Shown here: piece after piece, positions 25,858-34,162 of the stretch
Position numbering within the stretch: position 1 is the stretch's first letter
How the letters are laid out: the number at the start of each line of letters is the position of its first letter
Program-made: the position numbers and the translations under genes
Notes under the pieces: generated by a model
What the model was told of the DNA's origin: nothing
What the model saw: the letters and a program-made list of their open reading frames with translations, nothing else
Databases searched by the model: none
NCBI GenBank assembly: GCA_038210275.1
Contig: JBBQWV010000005.1
Span: 124,001 to 188,000, forward strand
Length of the DNA stretch: 64,000 nucleotides
Reading direction: 5' to 3'
Origin: PALSA-1296 sp038210275
GTDB taxonomy: Bacteria; Bacteroidota; Ignavibacteria; Palsa-1295

Positions 25858-26799
25858 ATGAAATTAATGGAATCGGAATCGACTGCGACGATTCATGAGC
25901 CACAAGCTGACGGCGAATTTCTCTCGCTTGTTTCATTGCTTGATGATCCTGATGTTCGCGTTGCCTCGGCAGTCGAAGCAAGGCTTCGTCAGCGCGGCGC
26001 ATCTATTCTTCATCCTCTGCTTGATTTTATTGACATCTCATCTGATCATCTTGCTAAACGACGCGCAACAACTATTGCCCGCGAATTTAACGAAAAAATA
26101 TTGATCGAGGAATTCATTTCGCTGCGTCATAAGCTCGAAGAAAAAAAACGCGGCGCTCTTGAAGAAGGTGTTTTTCTTATTGCAAGATATGGCTATCCGA
26201 GGCTTGATACGGAATATTATAAAGCAGAACTCGATGCGCTTGCCGGAATGATGCATGATAGAATCAAAGGCATCATGGCTCCATCGGATGTTCTTGCAGC
26301 AGTGAATGATTTCTTTTTTTCGGTGCGCGGCTTCAAAGGCAATCACGAACATTTTCTTGAGCCTGATAATAGTTATATCAATCAAGTCCTTGATCGCAGA
26401 ACCGGTATCCCTATTTCGCTTGCAGTGCTCTACGTTCTTGTAGCCGGTCATCGGTTAGGGTTGCCATTTACGGGAGTCTCAACGCCGGGACATTTTCTCA
26501 TACGCTACGACGGCATTCAAGGCGAACCGCTTTTTATTGATGCGTATAATAATGGCATCATTCTTCGTGAAAGAGATATTAAAAAATTTCTTAATACTTC
26601 TGGTTTACCGTATTACGAATCGTTTATCCGCCCGGCTTCGCAGAGAATGATATTACTGCGGATGATACGAAACCTGATCGTTCTTTTTGGCGAGAACAAA
26701 GATACGGAATCTCAAAAAACATTCGAGCGCTTCCAAAACGCATTGCTCGGCAAAGACCATGAAGAAGCTATGGAAGAGGCTGAGGATATGTTTGAGTAG
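25858..26799 (+). CDS. SirB1-family transglutaminase-like protein
   Basis: A 313-residue cytosolic protein with the SirB1 core in its middle: DPDNSYINQVLDRR-type (seen as LEPDNSYINQVLDRRTGIPI), SLAVLYVLVAGHRLGLPFTG, then VSTPGHFLIRY and PLFIDAYNNGIILRERDI. The classical catalytic cysteine of transglutaminases is not evident, as is usual for SirB1 proteins, so enzymatic activity is doubtful. The first about 100 residues are helical, with a HEAT-like flavour (DDPDVRVASAVEARLRQRG). A TPR-like helical tail follows the core. Function in this lineage is unknown. Confidence 0.75.
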   Translation: MKLMESESTATIHEPQADGEFLSLVSLLDDPDVRVASAVEARLRQRGASILHPLLDFIDISSDHLAKRRATTIAREFNEKILIEEFISLRHKLEEKKRGALEEGVFLIARYGYPRLDTEYYKAELDALAGMMHDRIKGIMAPSDVLAAVNDFFFSVRGFKGNHEHFLEPDNSYINQVLDRRTGIPISLAVLYVLVAGHRLGLPFTGVSTPGHFLIRYDGIQGEPLFIDAYNNGIILRERDIKKFLNTSGLPYYESFIRPASQRMILLRMIRNLIVLFGENKDTESQKTFERFQNALLGKDHEEAMEEAEDMFE

Positions 26800-26828
26800 G
26801 ATAGATAATCTATTAGGAGAACAAAATC

Positions 26829-28133
26829 ATAAAATCACTCTTCGCATACTTTTTTATAGTAGTTCTGGTCGGCGTAAGCGTTGCGCAAGATCAAATTCAT
26901 AAACAGCTACCGCAAGCCGATACGACGAGCGGATGGCAGTTGGTGTTTTCAAATCCAAACTATTCCACTAATAATCACACTATTGGGAATTTACAATTTC
27001 CATCTAAAGATACGGGGTATGCTGAGGCATCGAATGGATCACGTATTATATTGCTGAGAACTACAAATGGCGGAATAAGTTGGGATAGTCTGCCATACAT
27101 TTTGCCGCCAGGAGACCCAAAGTTTATCACAAGTCTCACTGCATATACCGAAGGGAGTAATATTCTGTATAGAACAACTAATGGAGGAATGGATTGGCAA
27201 GCATTTCCGACGAGCGTGGGTCTCGATGGTTTTTTACTATTTCCAAGCAACGATACGATTTTAACAATAACGAGTGGACGATATGCGCGAACTGTAGATG
27301 GCGCCAAGAGCTGGAATCTGCTTTTCCCGCCAAATGACGTTACAAAAAATGGGGGTGCATTTGCAGATTCTAAAACAGGCTATGTTGTGGGGGACCTGAC
27401 AGGGATTGCTGGGCATCCCGATCGGTTAGCTGCCGGCTACTGCCAAAAAACAACTGATGCAGGTGCGACATGGGGGCAGATGTATACAGCATTGCCATCA
27501 GATCTTCAATGTTGTCAGGTATTAAATGTCAACACCGTCGTTGTGGCTGGTTCGAATCGTGTGATTGGTAGAACAACCGATGGCGGAGTTACATGGGATT
27601 CTCTATTTATTGGAGACAAACATTCTTTGTATGAAGCCGTTTCTTTTTGTGATTCTCTCCATGGACTTATTGTCGGAGCAGCGACTACAACTTCTGGCAT
27701 AGTCCTTGCGACTAATGATGGAGGAAATGCATGGCAGCGGCAATATCTATCGAACGTTCCTTGGTTAACGGGTGTGGCGATGCTTAACGATAGTGTTGCA
27801 ATAATATGCGGACTTGGAAATATCTACCGAACAACGACTGGTGGTAATTTTTCTTCTGTAACTAATCAAAGTTATAATTTTCAACTGCAAGTTTATCCAA
27901 ACCCTTCATCAACCTCGGTAACAATTCAGTATCAACTGCCTTCTGTGTCCCAAGTATCATTTAATTTTTACGATATATTGGGCAATACAGTTGGTGTTAT
28001 AAATTCCGGGATACAGGGTGTTGGTTCTCATCAAGTAGTATTTGACTGTTCGTCACTTGCAAACGGAGCATACCACTTTTCGATCACGGCAGGCTCAAAT
28101 AAGCAAACAGGCTCGTTCACCATTCAAAGGTAA
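26829..28133 (+). CDS. T9SS-sorted BNR/YCF48-like secreted protein, start codon apparently ATA
   Basis: A 434-residue secreted protein. In frame upstream of the first TTG (26940) the reading continues as IKSLFAYFFIVVLVGVSVAQ, a good signal peptide ending VAQ, but its first codon is ATA (26829) where a typical ATG-AAA-TCA would be expected. AGGAGA lies 8 bases upstream, well placed for that codon. The body has repeated TTNGGISWDSL / TTDGGVTWDSL beta-propeller motifs (BNR/YCF48-like). The last 80 residues (VYPNPSSTSVTIQY ... NGAYHFSITAGS) are a T9SS sorting domain. The start may be a mutated ATG, a genuine rare start, or a sequence error. Confidence 0.8.
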   Translation: MKSLFAYFFIVVLVGVSVAQDQIHKQLPQADTTSGWQLVFSNPNYSTNNHTIGNLQFPSKDTGYAEASNGSRIILLRTTNGGISWDSLPYILPPGDPKFITSLTAYTEGSNILYRTTNGGMDWQAFPTSVGLDGFLLFPSNDTILTITSGRYARTVDGAKSWNLLFPPNDVTKNGGAFADSKTGYVVGDLTGIAGHPDRLAAGYCQKTTDAGATWGQMYTALPSDLQCCQVLNVNTVVVAGSNRVIGRTTDGGVTWDSLFIGDKHSLYEAVSFCDSLHGLIVGAATTTSGIVLATNDGGNAWQRQYLSNVPWLTGVAMLNDSVAIICGLGNIYRTTTGGNFSSVTNQSYNFQLQVYPNPSSTSVTIQYQLPSVSQVSFNFYDILGNTVGVINSGIQGVGSHQVVFDCSSLANGAYHFSITAGSNKQTGSFTIQR

Positions 28134-28188
28134 ATTGGTAGTGCACTGAGAGCATAGGTGCCCGTAATATTAAATCTTTTGAAAGCAC

Positions 28189-28217
28189 TTGACAAAAGCC
28201 ATTTTATGTCGTATATT
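28189..28217 (+). promoter_or_regulatory. Promoter TTGACA-N17-TATATT
   Basis: TTGACA at 28189-28194, 17 bases, TATATT at 28212-28217. The box sequences and spacing equal those at 7856-7884, and the spacers share TTTTAT.TCG. It faces the sigma-factor gene at 28633. Confidence 0.55.
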
Positions 28218-28250
28218 ATCTGCAGTATGATGAGCACCTATACCCTTACA

Positions 28251-28294
28251 GATTTTAGATTGCCACGACCGGCTGGTGCCGGTCTCGCAATGAC
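28251..28294. repeat. Half copy of terminal-inverted-repeat element
   Basis: Reads GATTTTAGATTGCCACGACC ... CTCGCAATGAC and is the reverse complement of the left half of the 22698 element with only a few changes in 44 bases. It separates the promoter at 28189 from the 48-nt element at 28343 and explains much of the extra spacing there relative to the 7.9 kb locus. Confidence 0.7.
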
Positions 28295-28342
28295 ATTGTT
28301 TTTACTCTCAGCTATGAACTATAAACGTCATACTTTTCTGCG

Positions 28343-28390
28343 TGTGCGAAATGTTATAGTGTTGTTTTATAAAGGACTTACAGGGGCTTC
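28343..28390 (+). repeat. 48-nt conserved leader element, copy 2
   Basis: The first 22 bases are identical to 7943-7964 and 40 of 48 positions match without gaps. Here it precedes an ECF sigma operon; at 7.9 kb it precedes a T9SS surface protein gene. Confidence 0.6.
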
Positions 28391-28632
28391 CCCCAGTCGG
28401 GTAAAGGATGAAGGCGGAAGGATGAAGGATGAAAAGGAGATGGGGATTTTTACTGCAGGTTAGAATATTAGATTGTTGATTTATAACGAGTTACCTATGG
28501 CTCATTTGCATTTATGAGAATCAATTCATGGATAATCGTCTTTGGCATTTAAACTTTATCCCCATTTTTAGCTCTATTAAAGTATGGAAAGCGTTTTGAA
28601 GCGCAGTGACCAGGAAAGAGGATGACCCCCGG

Positions 28633-29241
28633 ATGGATCTACGAAAAGAATATGCGCTACTAAGCGACGAAGAACTTGCAGCCAGATTTCGCGATGGCGA
28701 ACGGCGGGTTAGTTTCACAATGATCGTCGAGCGGTATCAGAAACGCATTTATTATTCGGCGCGAAAACTTGTCAACGGCGATCACGATGAAGCCGATGAG
28801 ATAGCGCAGGAGACTTTCGTTAAAGTATATGAAGCACTTGATAGCTTCAGAGGCGAGGCAAAACTTTATACATGGATCTACCGCATTATGATGAATGCCG
28901 TGATCTATAAAAGCCGCCGGAAGAAAGTCCGCAATAATGTCGGGCTTGAAGAAGTCGAGAATACGCTGGAGACCGAAGAGCATTCACCGCAAGAGGCGAT
29001 GGAGCGAACAGAGATGACGGCGCTGATCGAAGAAGCGATTGCAACGGTGCCGCCAAAACAGCGGGAAGTTTTTCTGCTTCGGTTTTATGACGAGATGCCG
29101 TACGAAGAAATGTCGCAGATTCTTGGCACCAGCGTCGGCGGATTGAAAGCCAATTACTTTCATGCCGCTAAAAAGATCAGCGAATATGTACAGCGAAAAG
29201 GAAATATAAAATTAGAGGCTCTTGCAAAAGCAGGAGAATAA
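28633..29241 (+). CDS. ECF (RpoE-like) RNA polymerase sigma factor, second module
   Basis: A sigma factor of 202 residues from ATG 28633; a GTG at 28606 would add nine residues. Region 2: FTMIVERYQKRIYYSARKLV, DEADEIAQETFVKVYEALDS, KLYTWIYRIMMNAVIYKSRR. Region 4: VPPKQREVFLLRFYDEMPYE and EMSQILGTSVGGLKANYFHA. The 'F.R.y..rvy..a.kl..d..dAdDi.Qe.F' layout is that of ECF factors. It is the first gene of a three-gene unit with a single-pass membrane protein and a Spy-like periplasmic protein, which suggests an envelope-stress role. Confidence 0.92.
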   Translation: MDLRKEYALLSDEELAARFRDGERRVSFTMIVERYQKRIYYSARKLVNGDHDEADEIAQETFVKVYEALDSFRGEAKLYTWIYRIMMNAVIYKSRRKKVRNNVGLEEVENTLETEEHSPQEAMERTEMTALIEEAIATVPPKQREVFLLRFYDEMPYEEMSQILGTSVGGLKANYFHAAKKISEYVQRKGNIKLEALAKAGE

Positions 29242-29242
29242 T

Positions 29243-29842
29243 ATGAAAGAAGAGATCTATAACGAAACGGAATTGAAAGCATTGGAGGAAGAAATTCGCT
29301 CCTACGGAATTCCTTATACCAAGAACGAACCTGATGACCGCTACTTTGCGAACTTCCGCGTCCACTTGATGGAGCGCATTGATGCTAAAGAAGAAAAGCA
29401 AAGTGTCTTTTCTCAGGCTTGGTCATGGATTTCGGGATCAGCTATTCGGACTATTTCGATTGGCACAGCGTTTGCCGCAGTTATTGTTGCAGCTCTGATG
29501 CTTGGTCAAAGTCCGAAGACGGAGATCGCTCAAATTCAGCCGATTCAGAAAACAGTAGTTGAACAACCGGCTGTAATCACACCAACACCAATTGCACCTA
29601 CATTGCAAAAAGATGTTGCAGCTATTCCGAAAGTGATCACAAAACTGAAAGCCGTGAAGAATTCAGAGTTGGCTGTTGCAGTGAAGACGAATAAATTTCA
29701 GGATGCAGCAAACGGCGCAAGTGATTTTGCGGCGATGGATGAATCGCTTACCGTAGGGGAATCGGATGATCCGGTGAATTACGAAAATCTTTCGGAATCC
29801 GAACTTCAATCGGTAGTAGCGATTGCACAAAGTATGAAGTAA
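29243..29842 (+). CDS. Single-pass membrane protein, possible anti-sigma factor
   Basis: A 199-residue protein from ATG 29243, one base after the sigma stop. The N-terminal 65 residues are acidic and cytosolic (NETELKALEEEIRSYGIPYT ... FRVHLMERIDAKEEKQ). One membrane helix follows (IRTISIGTAFAAVIVAALMLG, about 74-94), then a Pro/Thr-rich periplasmic segment and an acidic C-terminus ending with LSESELQSVVAIAQSMK. Position and topology suit an anti-sigma or a regulator of it, but no zinc-binding ZAS motif is visible. No named family recognised. Confidence 0.6.
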   Translation: MKEEIYNETELKALEEEIRSYGIPYTKNEPDDRYFANFRVHLMERIDAKEEKQSVFSQAWSWISGSAIRTISIGTAFAAVIVAALMLGQSPKTEIAQIQPIQKTVVEQPAVITPTPIAPTLQKDVAAIPKVITKLKAVKNSELAVAVKTNKFQDAANGASDFAAMDESLTVGESDDPVNYENLSESELQSVVAIAQSMK

Positions 29843-29869
29843 GAACGATATTAGAAACGGGATAATGAT

Positions 29870-30475
29870 ATGTCACAAAAATTAACAAAACGTAGAGCGA
29901 TCACCACAAGTATAACGGTATTCATAGCAATGCTTTTACTTGGGGCTACTTCACTCCTTGCTCAGGATGCCGCTACAACAACTCCGCCGCCTCAGCATCG
30001 CCGTCAGGTTGATCCGGAGAAAGTGAAGCAGTATCTGCAAAAGATTGATGAAGTGAAGCATGAAAAACTGCGTACCGTGCTCAATCTTGATGATGCGACA
30101 GCAAAGAAATTCTTTGCAGAGTATGATCCGGCGGAGAAAGATCTGATCGGTCTTGTCAAACAGCGCCAGGAGCAGGAGTTAAAACTTCTTCAACTTACTC
30201 GCGGCGATTACAAAGATGGCGATGTTGATCCGACGATGCAAAGTATTAAAGCCCTTAATCAGCAGATACAGGACCGGTATGGAAAATTAGATGATAATCT
30301 AAAATCAGTTGTCACACCGCGTCAACGCGCAAAACTCTTGGTATTTGAAAAAGAATTCAACCGCAGAGTCCGCGACAAAATTCGCGAGAAACGTCAGGAG
30401 TGGAGAGCAAATCATCCGGGAAGACGCCCATTACGAGGCGGCGGAAATGGTGCGGTACGACCGGGGACAAAATAA
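29870..30475 (+). CDS. Spy/CpxP-like (LTXXQ-type) periplasmic helical protein
   Basis: A 201-residue exported protein. The signal peptide core is ITVFIAMLLLGATSLLAQ. The mature part is helical and highly charged: VDPEKVKQYLQKIDEVKHEK, LNLDDATAKKFFAEYDPAEK, LLQLTRGDYK and VVTPRQRAKLLVFEKEFNRR, i.e. the two 'L(T/D)..q' type motifs and Arg-rich end of Spy/CpxP-like proteins. These bind unfolded proteins or damp envelope-stress sensing. It is the last gene of the second ECF module and is followed by a strong terminator. The Gly/Arg-rich tail (RRPLRGGGNG) is unusual. Confidence 0.75.
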   Translation: MSQKLTKRRAITTSITVFIAMLLLGATSLLAQDAATTTPPPQHRRQVDPEKVKQYLQKIDEVKHEKLRTVLNLDDATAKKFFAEYDPAEKDLIGLVKQRQEQELKLLQLTRGDYKDGDVDPTMQSIKALNQQIQDRYGKLDDNLKSVVTPRQRAKLLVFEKEFNRRVRDKIREKRQEWRANHPGRRPLRGGGNGAVRPGTK

Positions 30476-30497
30476 AAATATATATCCAAAGAAGACG

Positions 30498-30533
30498 AGA
30501 TCCCGAAAAATTCTTTCCGGGATCTTTTTTTTT
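30498..30533 (+). terminator. Rho-independent terminator after the second ECF module
   Basis: Stem AGATCCCG (30498-30505) pairs with CGGGATCT (30518-30525) around a 12-base loop and runs into nine T residues. It lies 23 bases after the Spy-like gene. Confidence 0.85.
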
Positions 30534-30573
30534 CGGGAGCGGCAATGCCTCCTGAGGCGTTCTCCTGATTAGA

Positions 30574-31734
30574 ATGATCTATCTTGATAATAGCGCCACT
30601 ACGCCACTCGACGGGAATGTTGCCGAAGCAATGGCTCCGTATCTCGGGGCGAAGTTTGGCAATTCTTCGGCAATATATTCACTTGGCAGAGAGGCACATA
30701 TCGCTCTCGAAGATGCACGGACTATTATTGCATCGGCAATCGGCGCCGATCCTTCCGAGATCATTTTTACTTCCGGTGGTACAGAAGCCAATAATCATGC
30801 TGTGAAAGGCTCGGTCTTCGAAGCTATTAAGAAAGGCAAACGGTTTAATGAATTATCAATTCTTACTTCGCCAGTTGAACACCATGCGATCTTAGAGCCT
30901 GTTGCTTTTTTAGAAAATCTCGGAGTAAAAGCAATTCGAGCTAAAGTAAATGCTGATGGCTCGGTTAGTTCTGATTCAATTAAAAATGGTATCGGGAAAG
31001 ATCTGACTCTCGCTTCATTTATGCTTGTCAATAATGAAGTCGGGACTATCAATCCTCTCAAAGAACTTGCCACAACAATTCGCACGATTTCTTCTGATGC
31101 AATAATTCATAGCGATGCAGTGCAAGCTTTAGGGAAGATCGATATTGATGCACACGATTTAGGAGTTGATCTACTCTCGATTTCTTCACATAAGATTCAC
31201 GGTCCGAAAGGTATAGGAGCACTTTTTATTAGGCGGGGAATAAAGATCGAACCGCTCCTTCATGGTGGATCACAGGAGCGGAACAGACGCGGCGGTACCG
31301 AAAGCGTTGCTCTTGCCGTTGGATTTGGTGAAGCCGTAAAGCAGATGCAGCAAAAGAAAGAAGGAAGCAGAAAACATCTGAAGCAACTTCGCGAATATGC
31401 AGATTCGAAGTTGTCATCTATTTCTGAAGTGATCTATAATTCACCTCGGGATGGAAAAGGAGTTGATGGAATAATTAATATTTCATTTATTCCCAAAGTA
31501 TTACAAAGGCTGGATGGAGAAGCGTTACTTATCCGATTTGATCTTGAAAGAATAGCTTTGAGTAATGGCTCTGCCTGCACATCGGGTAGTATCCAGCCTT
31601 CTCATGTTCTCTTGGAAATGGGTAAGGGCGAAGAGATCGCTTCAAAATCATTACGAATTTCTTTTTCGCGTCTTACAAAAATAGAGGAGTTAGATCGGTT
31701 TATCGAAGTTCTGCTAAAAATTATTCGCGAGTAA
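30574..31734 (+). CDS. Cysteine desulfurase, NifS/IscS type
   Basis: A 386-residue PLP enzyme that takes sulfur from cysteine for Fe-S clusters and thiolation. Start MIYLDNSATTPLDGNVAEAM is family-typical. The PLP lysine is in SISSHKIHGPKGIGALF and the catalytic cysteine is in the flexible loop NGSACTSGSIQPSHVL (group I, NifS/IscS). Whether it serves Isc-type assembly or tRNA thiolation cannot be decided; no iscU or mnmA adjoins it. Its last 14 bases overlap the end of the convergent ppx/gppA gene. Confidence 0.93.
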   Translation: MIYLDNSATTPLDGNVAEAMAPYLGAKFGNSSAIYSLGREAHIALEDARTIIASAIGADPSEIIFTSGGTEANNHAVKGSVFEAIKKGKRFNELSILTSPVEHHAILEPVAFLENLGVKAIRAKVNADGSVSSDSIKNGIGKDLTLASFMLVNNEVGTINPLKELATTIRTISSDAIIHSDAVQALGKIDIDAHDLGVDLLSISSHKIHGPKGIGALFIRRGIKIEPLLHGGSQERNRRGGTESVALAVGFGEAVKQMQQKKEGSRKHLKQLREYADSKLSSISEVIYNSPRDGKGVDGIINISFIPKVLQRLDGEALLIRFDLERIALSNGSACTSGSIQPSHVLLEMGKGEEIASKSLRISFSRLTKIEELDRFIEVLLKIIRE

Positions 31735-32680
31735 CAAGCCACTCATTCGAAGATGATTTCATGCTACGCTCAAACTCTCTGATCATAATGCCATAGCGTA
31801 AGCCGTAGGTGCTAACGTGAATTTCAGACAATCCTAAAAATGTAATTACCTCTTCCAAAATAATAGCACCGGCAGGAAGTATATCTGCACGAGAAGGATG
31901 GATAGCGGGATATTTTTCTGTTAATTCTTGATTAGATAAAGATAACACTTCTTCACAAAGTCGTATCAGATCAGGTGTTGTTAGTACCAAGCCATTCACT
32001 TTCTCAGCATCAAAGGTCTTGAGTTGTAATTTCATCGCAGCAAGAGCAGTCGGTGTTCCCGCAACAGCAATAAGTCTTTTCGCTTGGAGAGGATCAGTAA
32101 ATGTCTTTTGTAATTCGGAACGAATAAATTCTCTCGCAGATTTTATTGAAGCTTCATTAATTGTCGAAAGAAATCGCTCCTTTATACGAACTGCTCCGAT
32201 GTTAATACTTTTGCCGCTAACATATTTTCCATTCTTGCCGATTGATAATTCCGTACTTCCGCCTCCTATATCAAGCGCTGTAATTGCGCCTTGCAATTCA
32301 TCGCTTTTCAATCCACAAACAGCGCCTTGATAGCTCCACTTTGATTCATCAATGCCGCTTAAAATTTCTATACTTATATCAAATTCATTCTTAACTTTCT
32401 CAACAATTTCATCATAGTTTGCAGCATCACGTAATACACTTGTTCCTGTTGCACAAATATAATCTACTTTTGATTCATCAAGAATATTTTTGAAAGAGTG
32501 AAGGATTTTTTGAAGCCGTTCGTAGGATTCCGGTTGAATGAGTTTTGAACTATCAACTCCGGCACCGAGTCTTGCAATTGAATGGGTATCGCTTATTACT
32601 TTCATCTCACCGGGTCTCTCCGATTCAGCAATCAGAAGCAAGCAAGTATTGGTGCCGATATCAATTACTGCCAGTTTCAT
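31721..32680 (-). CDS. Ppx/GppA-family exopolyphosphatase/pppGpp phosphohydrolase
   Basis: A 319-residue cytosolic protein with the actin-like ATPase fold: phosphate-1 motif VIDIGTNTCLLLIAE, ALDIGGGSTELSIGKNGK (phosphate-2) and IAVAGTPTALAAMKL. The length (about 300) is that of the short Ppx/GppA type without the C-terminal HD-like extension. It removes terminal phosphate from polyphosphate and/or pppGpp. It is the last gene of a five-gene operon and overlaps prmA by 4 bases. With the phosphate locus 25 kb away it could link to phosphate storage, though only by family knowledge. Confidence 0.9.
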   Translation of the reverse strand: MKLAVIDIGTNTCLLLIAESERPGEMKVISDTHSIARLGAGVDSSKLIQPESYERLQKILHSFKNILDESKVDYICATGTSVLRDAANYDEIVEKVKNEFDISIEILSGIDESKWSYQGAVCGLKSDELQGAITALDIGGGSTELSIGKNGKYVSGKSINIGAVRIKERFLSTINEASIKSAREFIRSELQKTFTDPLQAKRLIAVAGTPTALAAMKLQLKTFDAEKVNGLVLTTPDLIRLCEEVLSLSNQELTEKYPAIHPSRADILPAGAIILEEVITFLGLSEIHVSTYGLRYGIMIREFERSMKSSSNEWLVTRE

Positions 32681-33555
32681 TTTGTGAGCAACTCAAGATC
32701 TAACGCCATCCATTCATTTTCCTGCATTTGTTTGACTAGCGAATAGCCGGCTTTATTATATGCTTCGAGAACTTCTTCGGTATCATATTCTAAAATGCCA
32801 GAGAGAATAAGTCTGCCTCCAAGTTTATGATGAGCTTTGATCTGATCTGCAATGGCAAGAAGAATATTCCTGTGAATATTGGCGAGGATAATATCGTATT
32901 GTTCGGAAAGCTTTACGGTTGTGGCAAGATCACCGTGACGTACATCAAATTGCTTTTCAGTAAATAAATTTCGCTCTCGATTCTCGACGACGTTTTTATA
33001 TGACCATTCGTCCGTATCTATTCCGACAGCGCACTTCGCACCTCGCTGCAGCGCATACATTGCAAGCGCTCCGGTACCTGTTCCAATATCCAGTACGGAT
33101 TTATCTTTACAATCAAGAGCTTCAATTTCCTTCAGACAAAGACGTGTTGTTTCGTGATGACCAGTACCGAAGCTCATCTTCGGATCAATCGTGAGTAAAT
33201 ACTTAGTACCAAGCTTTTTTGCATCATCTAATTTCCAACTGGGGCTGATTACCAGTTCACCGGAAATTTTAACAGGTTGTATCTCGGCTTCCCAAGCAGC
33301 ATTCCAATCTTTTTCCTCGATCTCTTCTGATTCGATAAGGCGAATTTCTTTTTCGGGCAGAGTTGCGAGAAATTCTTTTAATGAAGTCTGCTCTACTAAG
33401 CCCCATTCATTACGAAGTAAAAAAGCGGTCAGGAGTCCTGTTGAAGATTCTTCAAATCCCTGGACATCATGATTCATCAGAAAAAATCCTTTAAGGACTT
33501 CTTCGAATTCAATTGAGGTAACAAAGGTAAGGGACAGATATTCCGAAAGCGGCAT
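32677..33555 (-). CDS. prmA: Ribosomal protein L11 methyltransferase
   Basis: A 292-residue SAM-dependent methyltransferase. The N-terminal substrate-recognition domain includes ESEEIEEKDWNAAWEAEIQP and VISPSW, followed by MSFGTGHHETTRLCLKEIE (PrmA hallmark), the SAM loop DIGTGTGALAMYALQRGA and ILANIHRNILLAI (the NxxxN substrate site). It trimethylates amino groups on ribosomal protein L11. It sits 28 bases after nusB and overlaps ppx/gppA by 4 bases, consistent with coupled translation. Confidence 0.92.
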   Translation of the reverse strand: MPLSEYLSLTFVTSIEFEEVLKGFFLMNHDVQGFEESSTGLLTAFLLRNEWGLVEQTSLKEFLATLPEKEIRLIESEEIEEKDWNAAWEAEIQPVKISGELVISPSWKLDDAKKLGTKYLLTIDPKMSFGTGHHETTRLCLKEIEALDCKDKSVLDIGTGTGALAMYALQRGAKCAVGIDTDEWSYKNVVENRERNLFTEKQFDVRHGDLATTVKLSEQYDIILANIHRNILLAIADQIKAHHKLGGRLILSGILEYDTEEVLEAYNKAGYSLVKQMQENEWMALDLELLTK

Positions 33556-33583
33556 AAATATTTTTAAAAACTATTTTCTCTTT

Positions 33584-34150
33584 CTATACTCCGGTGCTTT
33601 GATCGATCAGTCCTCTGCCCTCTTTGTTGAGTTCGCCCTTTGCTTGCAGATCTTCTTTGACGGCATGGAGAATGCCATTGATAAACTTGCCGCTTTCTTC
33701 AGTAGAAAAATCCTTCGCAATTTCAATGAGTTCGTTGATCGTTGCTTTTGGTGGGATCTCGGGGAAATACATAAACTCAATAATACCGAGTTGGATCAGA
33801 ATTTTATCAACTAATGCAACGCGAGAAAAATCCCAATTGCTGAGTCGTTCGGTGATGATGGCATCTATTCCGTTTTTATGGAGGCTGTGATAAACAAGAA
33901 GCTGACGAGCAAATTCCAGGGCTTGCTCTTCGAGCTGTTCATCCGATTTTATGAGTTCAAGAAATAGCGCGTCGGTATCTCTTTCATTCATCGAATGAGA
34001 GAACAAAAGCTGCAAAACCCGTTCGCGCGCCAGACGACGCTGCGAGAGTTTATTATCCCGCTCAGGATTATTTTCAAATAACTCATCAGTATCAATCGTC
34101 AAGATAGGTCCTTCATTGGAGATATGCTTAACGTGCTTTTCTTTTGACAT
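33584..34150 (-). CDS. nusB: Transcription antitermination factor NusB
   Basis: A 188-residue protein. A disordered N-terminal leader of about 35 residues (KHVKHISNEGPILTIDTDEL) precedes SQRRLARERVLQLLFSHSMN, and the C-terminal half shows LSNWDFSRVALVDKILIQLG, IPPKATINELIEIAKDFSTE and ESGKFINGILHAVKEDL, all NusB hallmarks. It binds boxA RNA with NusE/S10 and supports rRNA antitermination. The leader makes it longer than the usual 130-150 residues. It lies 12 bases after the SurA-N gene. Confidence 0.93.
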   Translation of the reverse strand: MSKEKHVKHISNEGPILTIDTDELFENNPERDNKLSQRRLARERVLQLLFSHSMNERDTDALFLELIKSDEQLEEQALEFARQLLVYHSLHKNGIDAIITERLSNWDFSRVALVDKILIQLGIIEFMYFPEIPPKATINELIEIAKDFSTEESGKFINGILHAVKEDLQAKGELNKEGRGLIDQSTGV

Positions 34151-34162
34151 CAGGTGCTAAAC

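Larger units (their letters stand above)
28134..28632 (+). other. 499-bp non-coding leader of the second ECF module
   Basis: Contains in order the promoter at 28189-28217, a half copy of the terminal-inverted-repeat element (28251-28294), the 48-nt conserved element (28343-28390) and a purine-rich GGATGAAGG tandem near 28408-28437. I see no believable gene in it; a frame of about 100 codons (28158-28463) runs through the repeats and has no protein character. Confidence 0.5.

Noticed and set aside
27549..27580. tRNA-like GGTTCGAATC string
   Set aside because: It lies inside the beta-propeller coding sequence (GSNRVIG) and no cloverleaf can be drawn around it.
28158..28463. 101-codon frame in the leader of the second ECF module
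   Set aside because: It runs through the promoter, the half repeat and the 48-nt element, which are better explained as non-coding.
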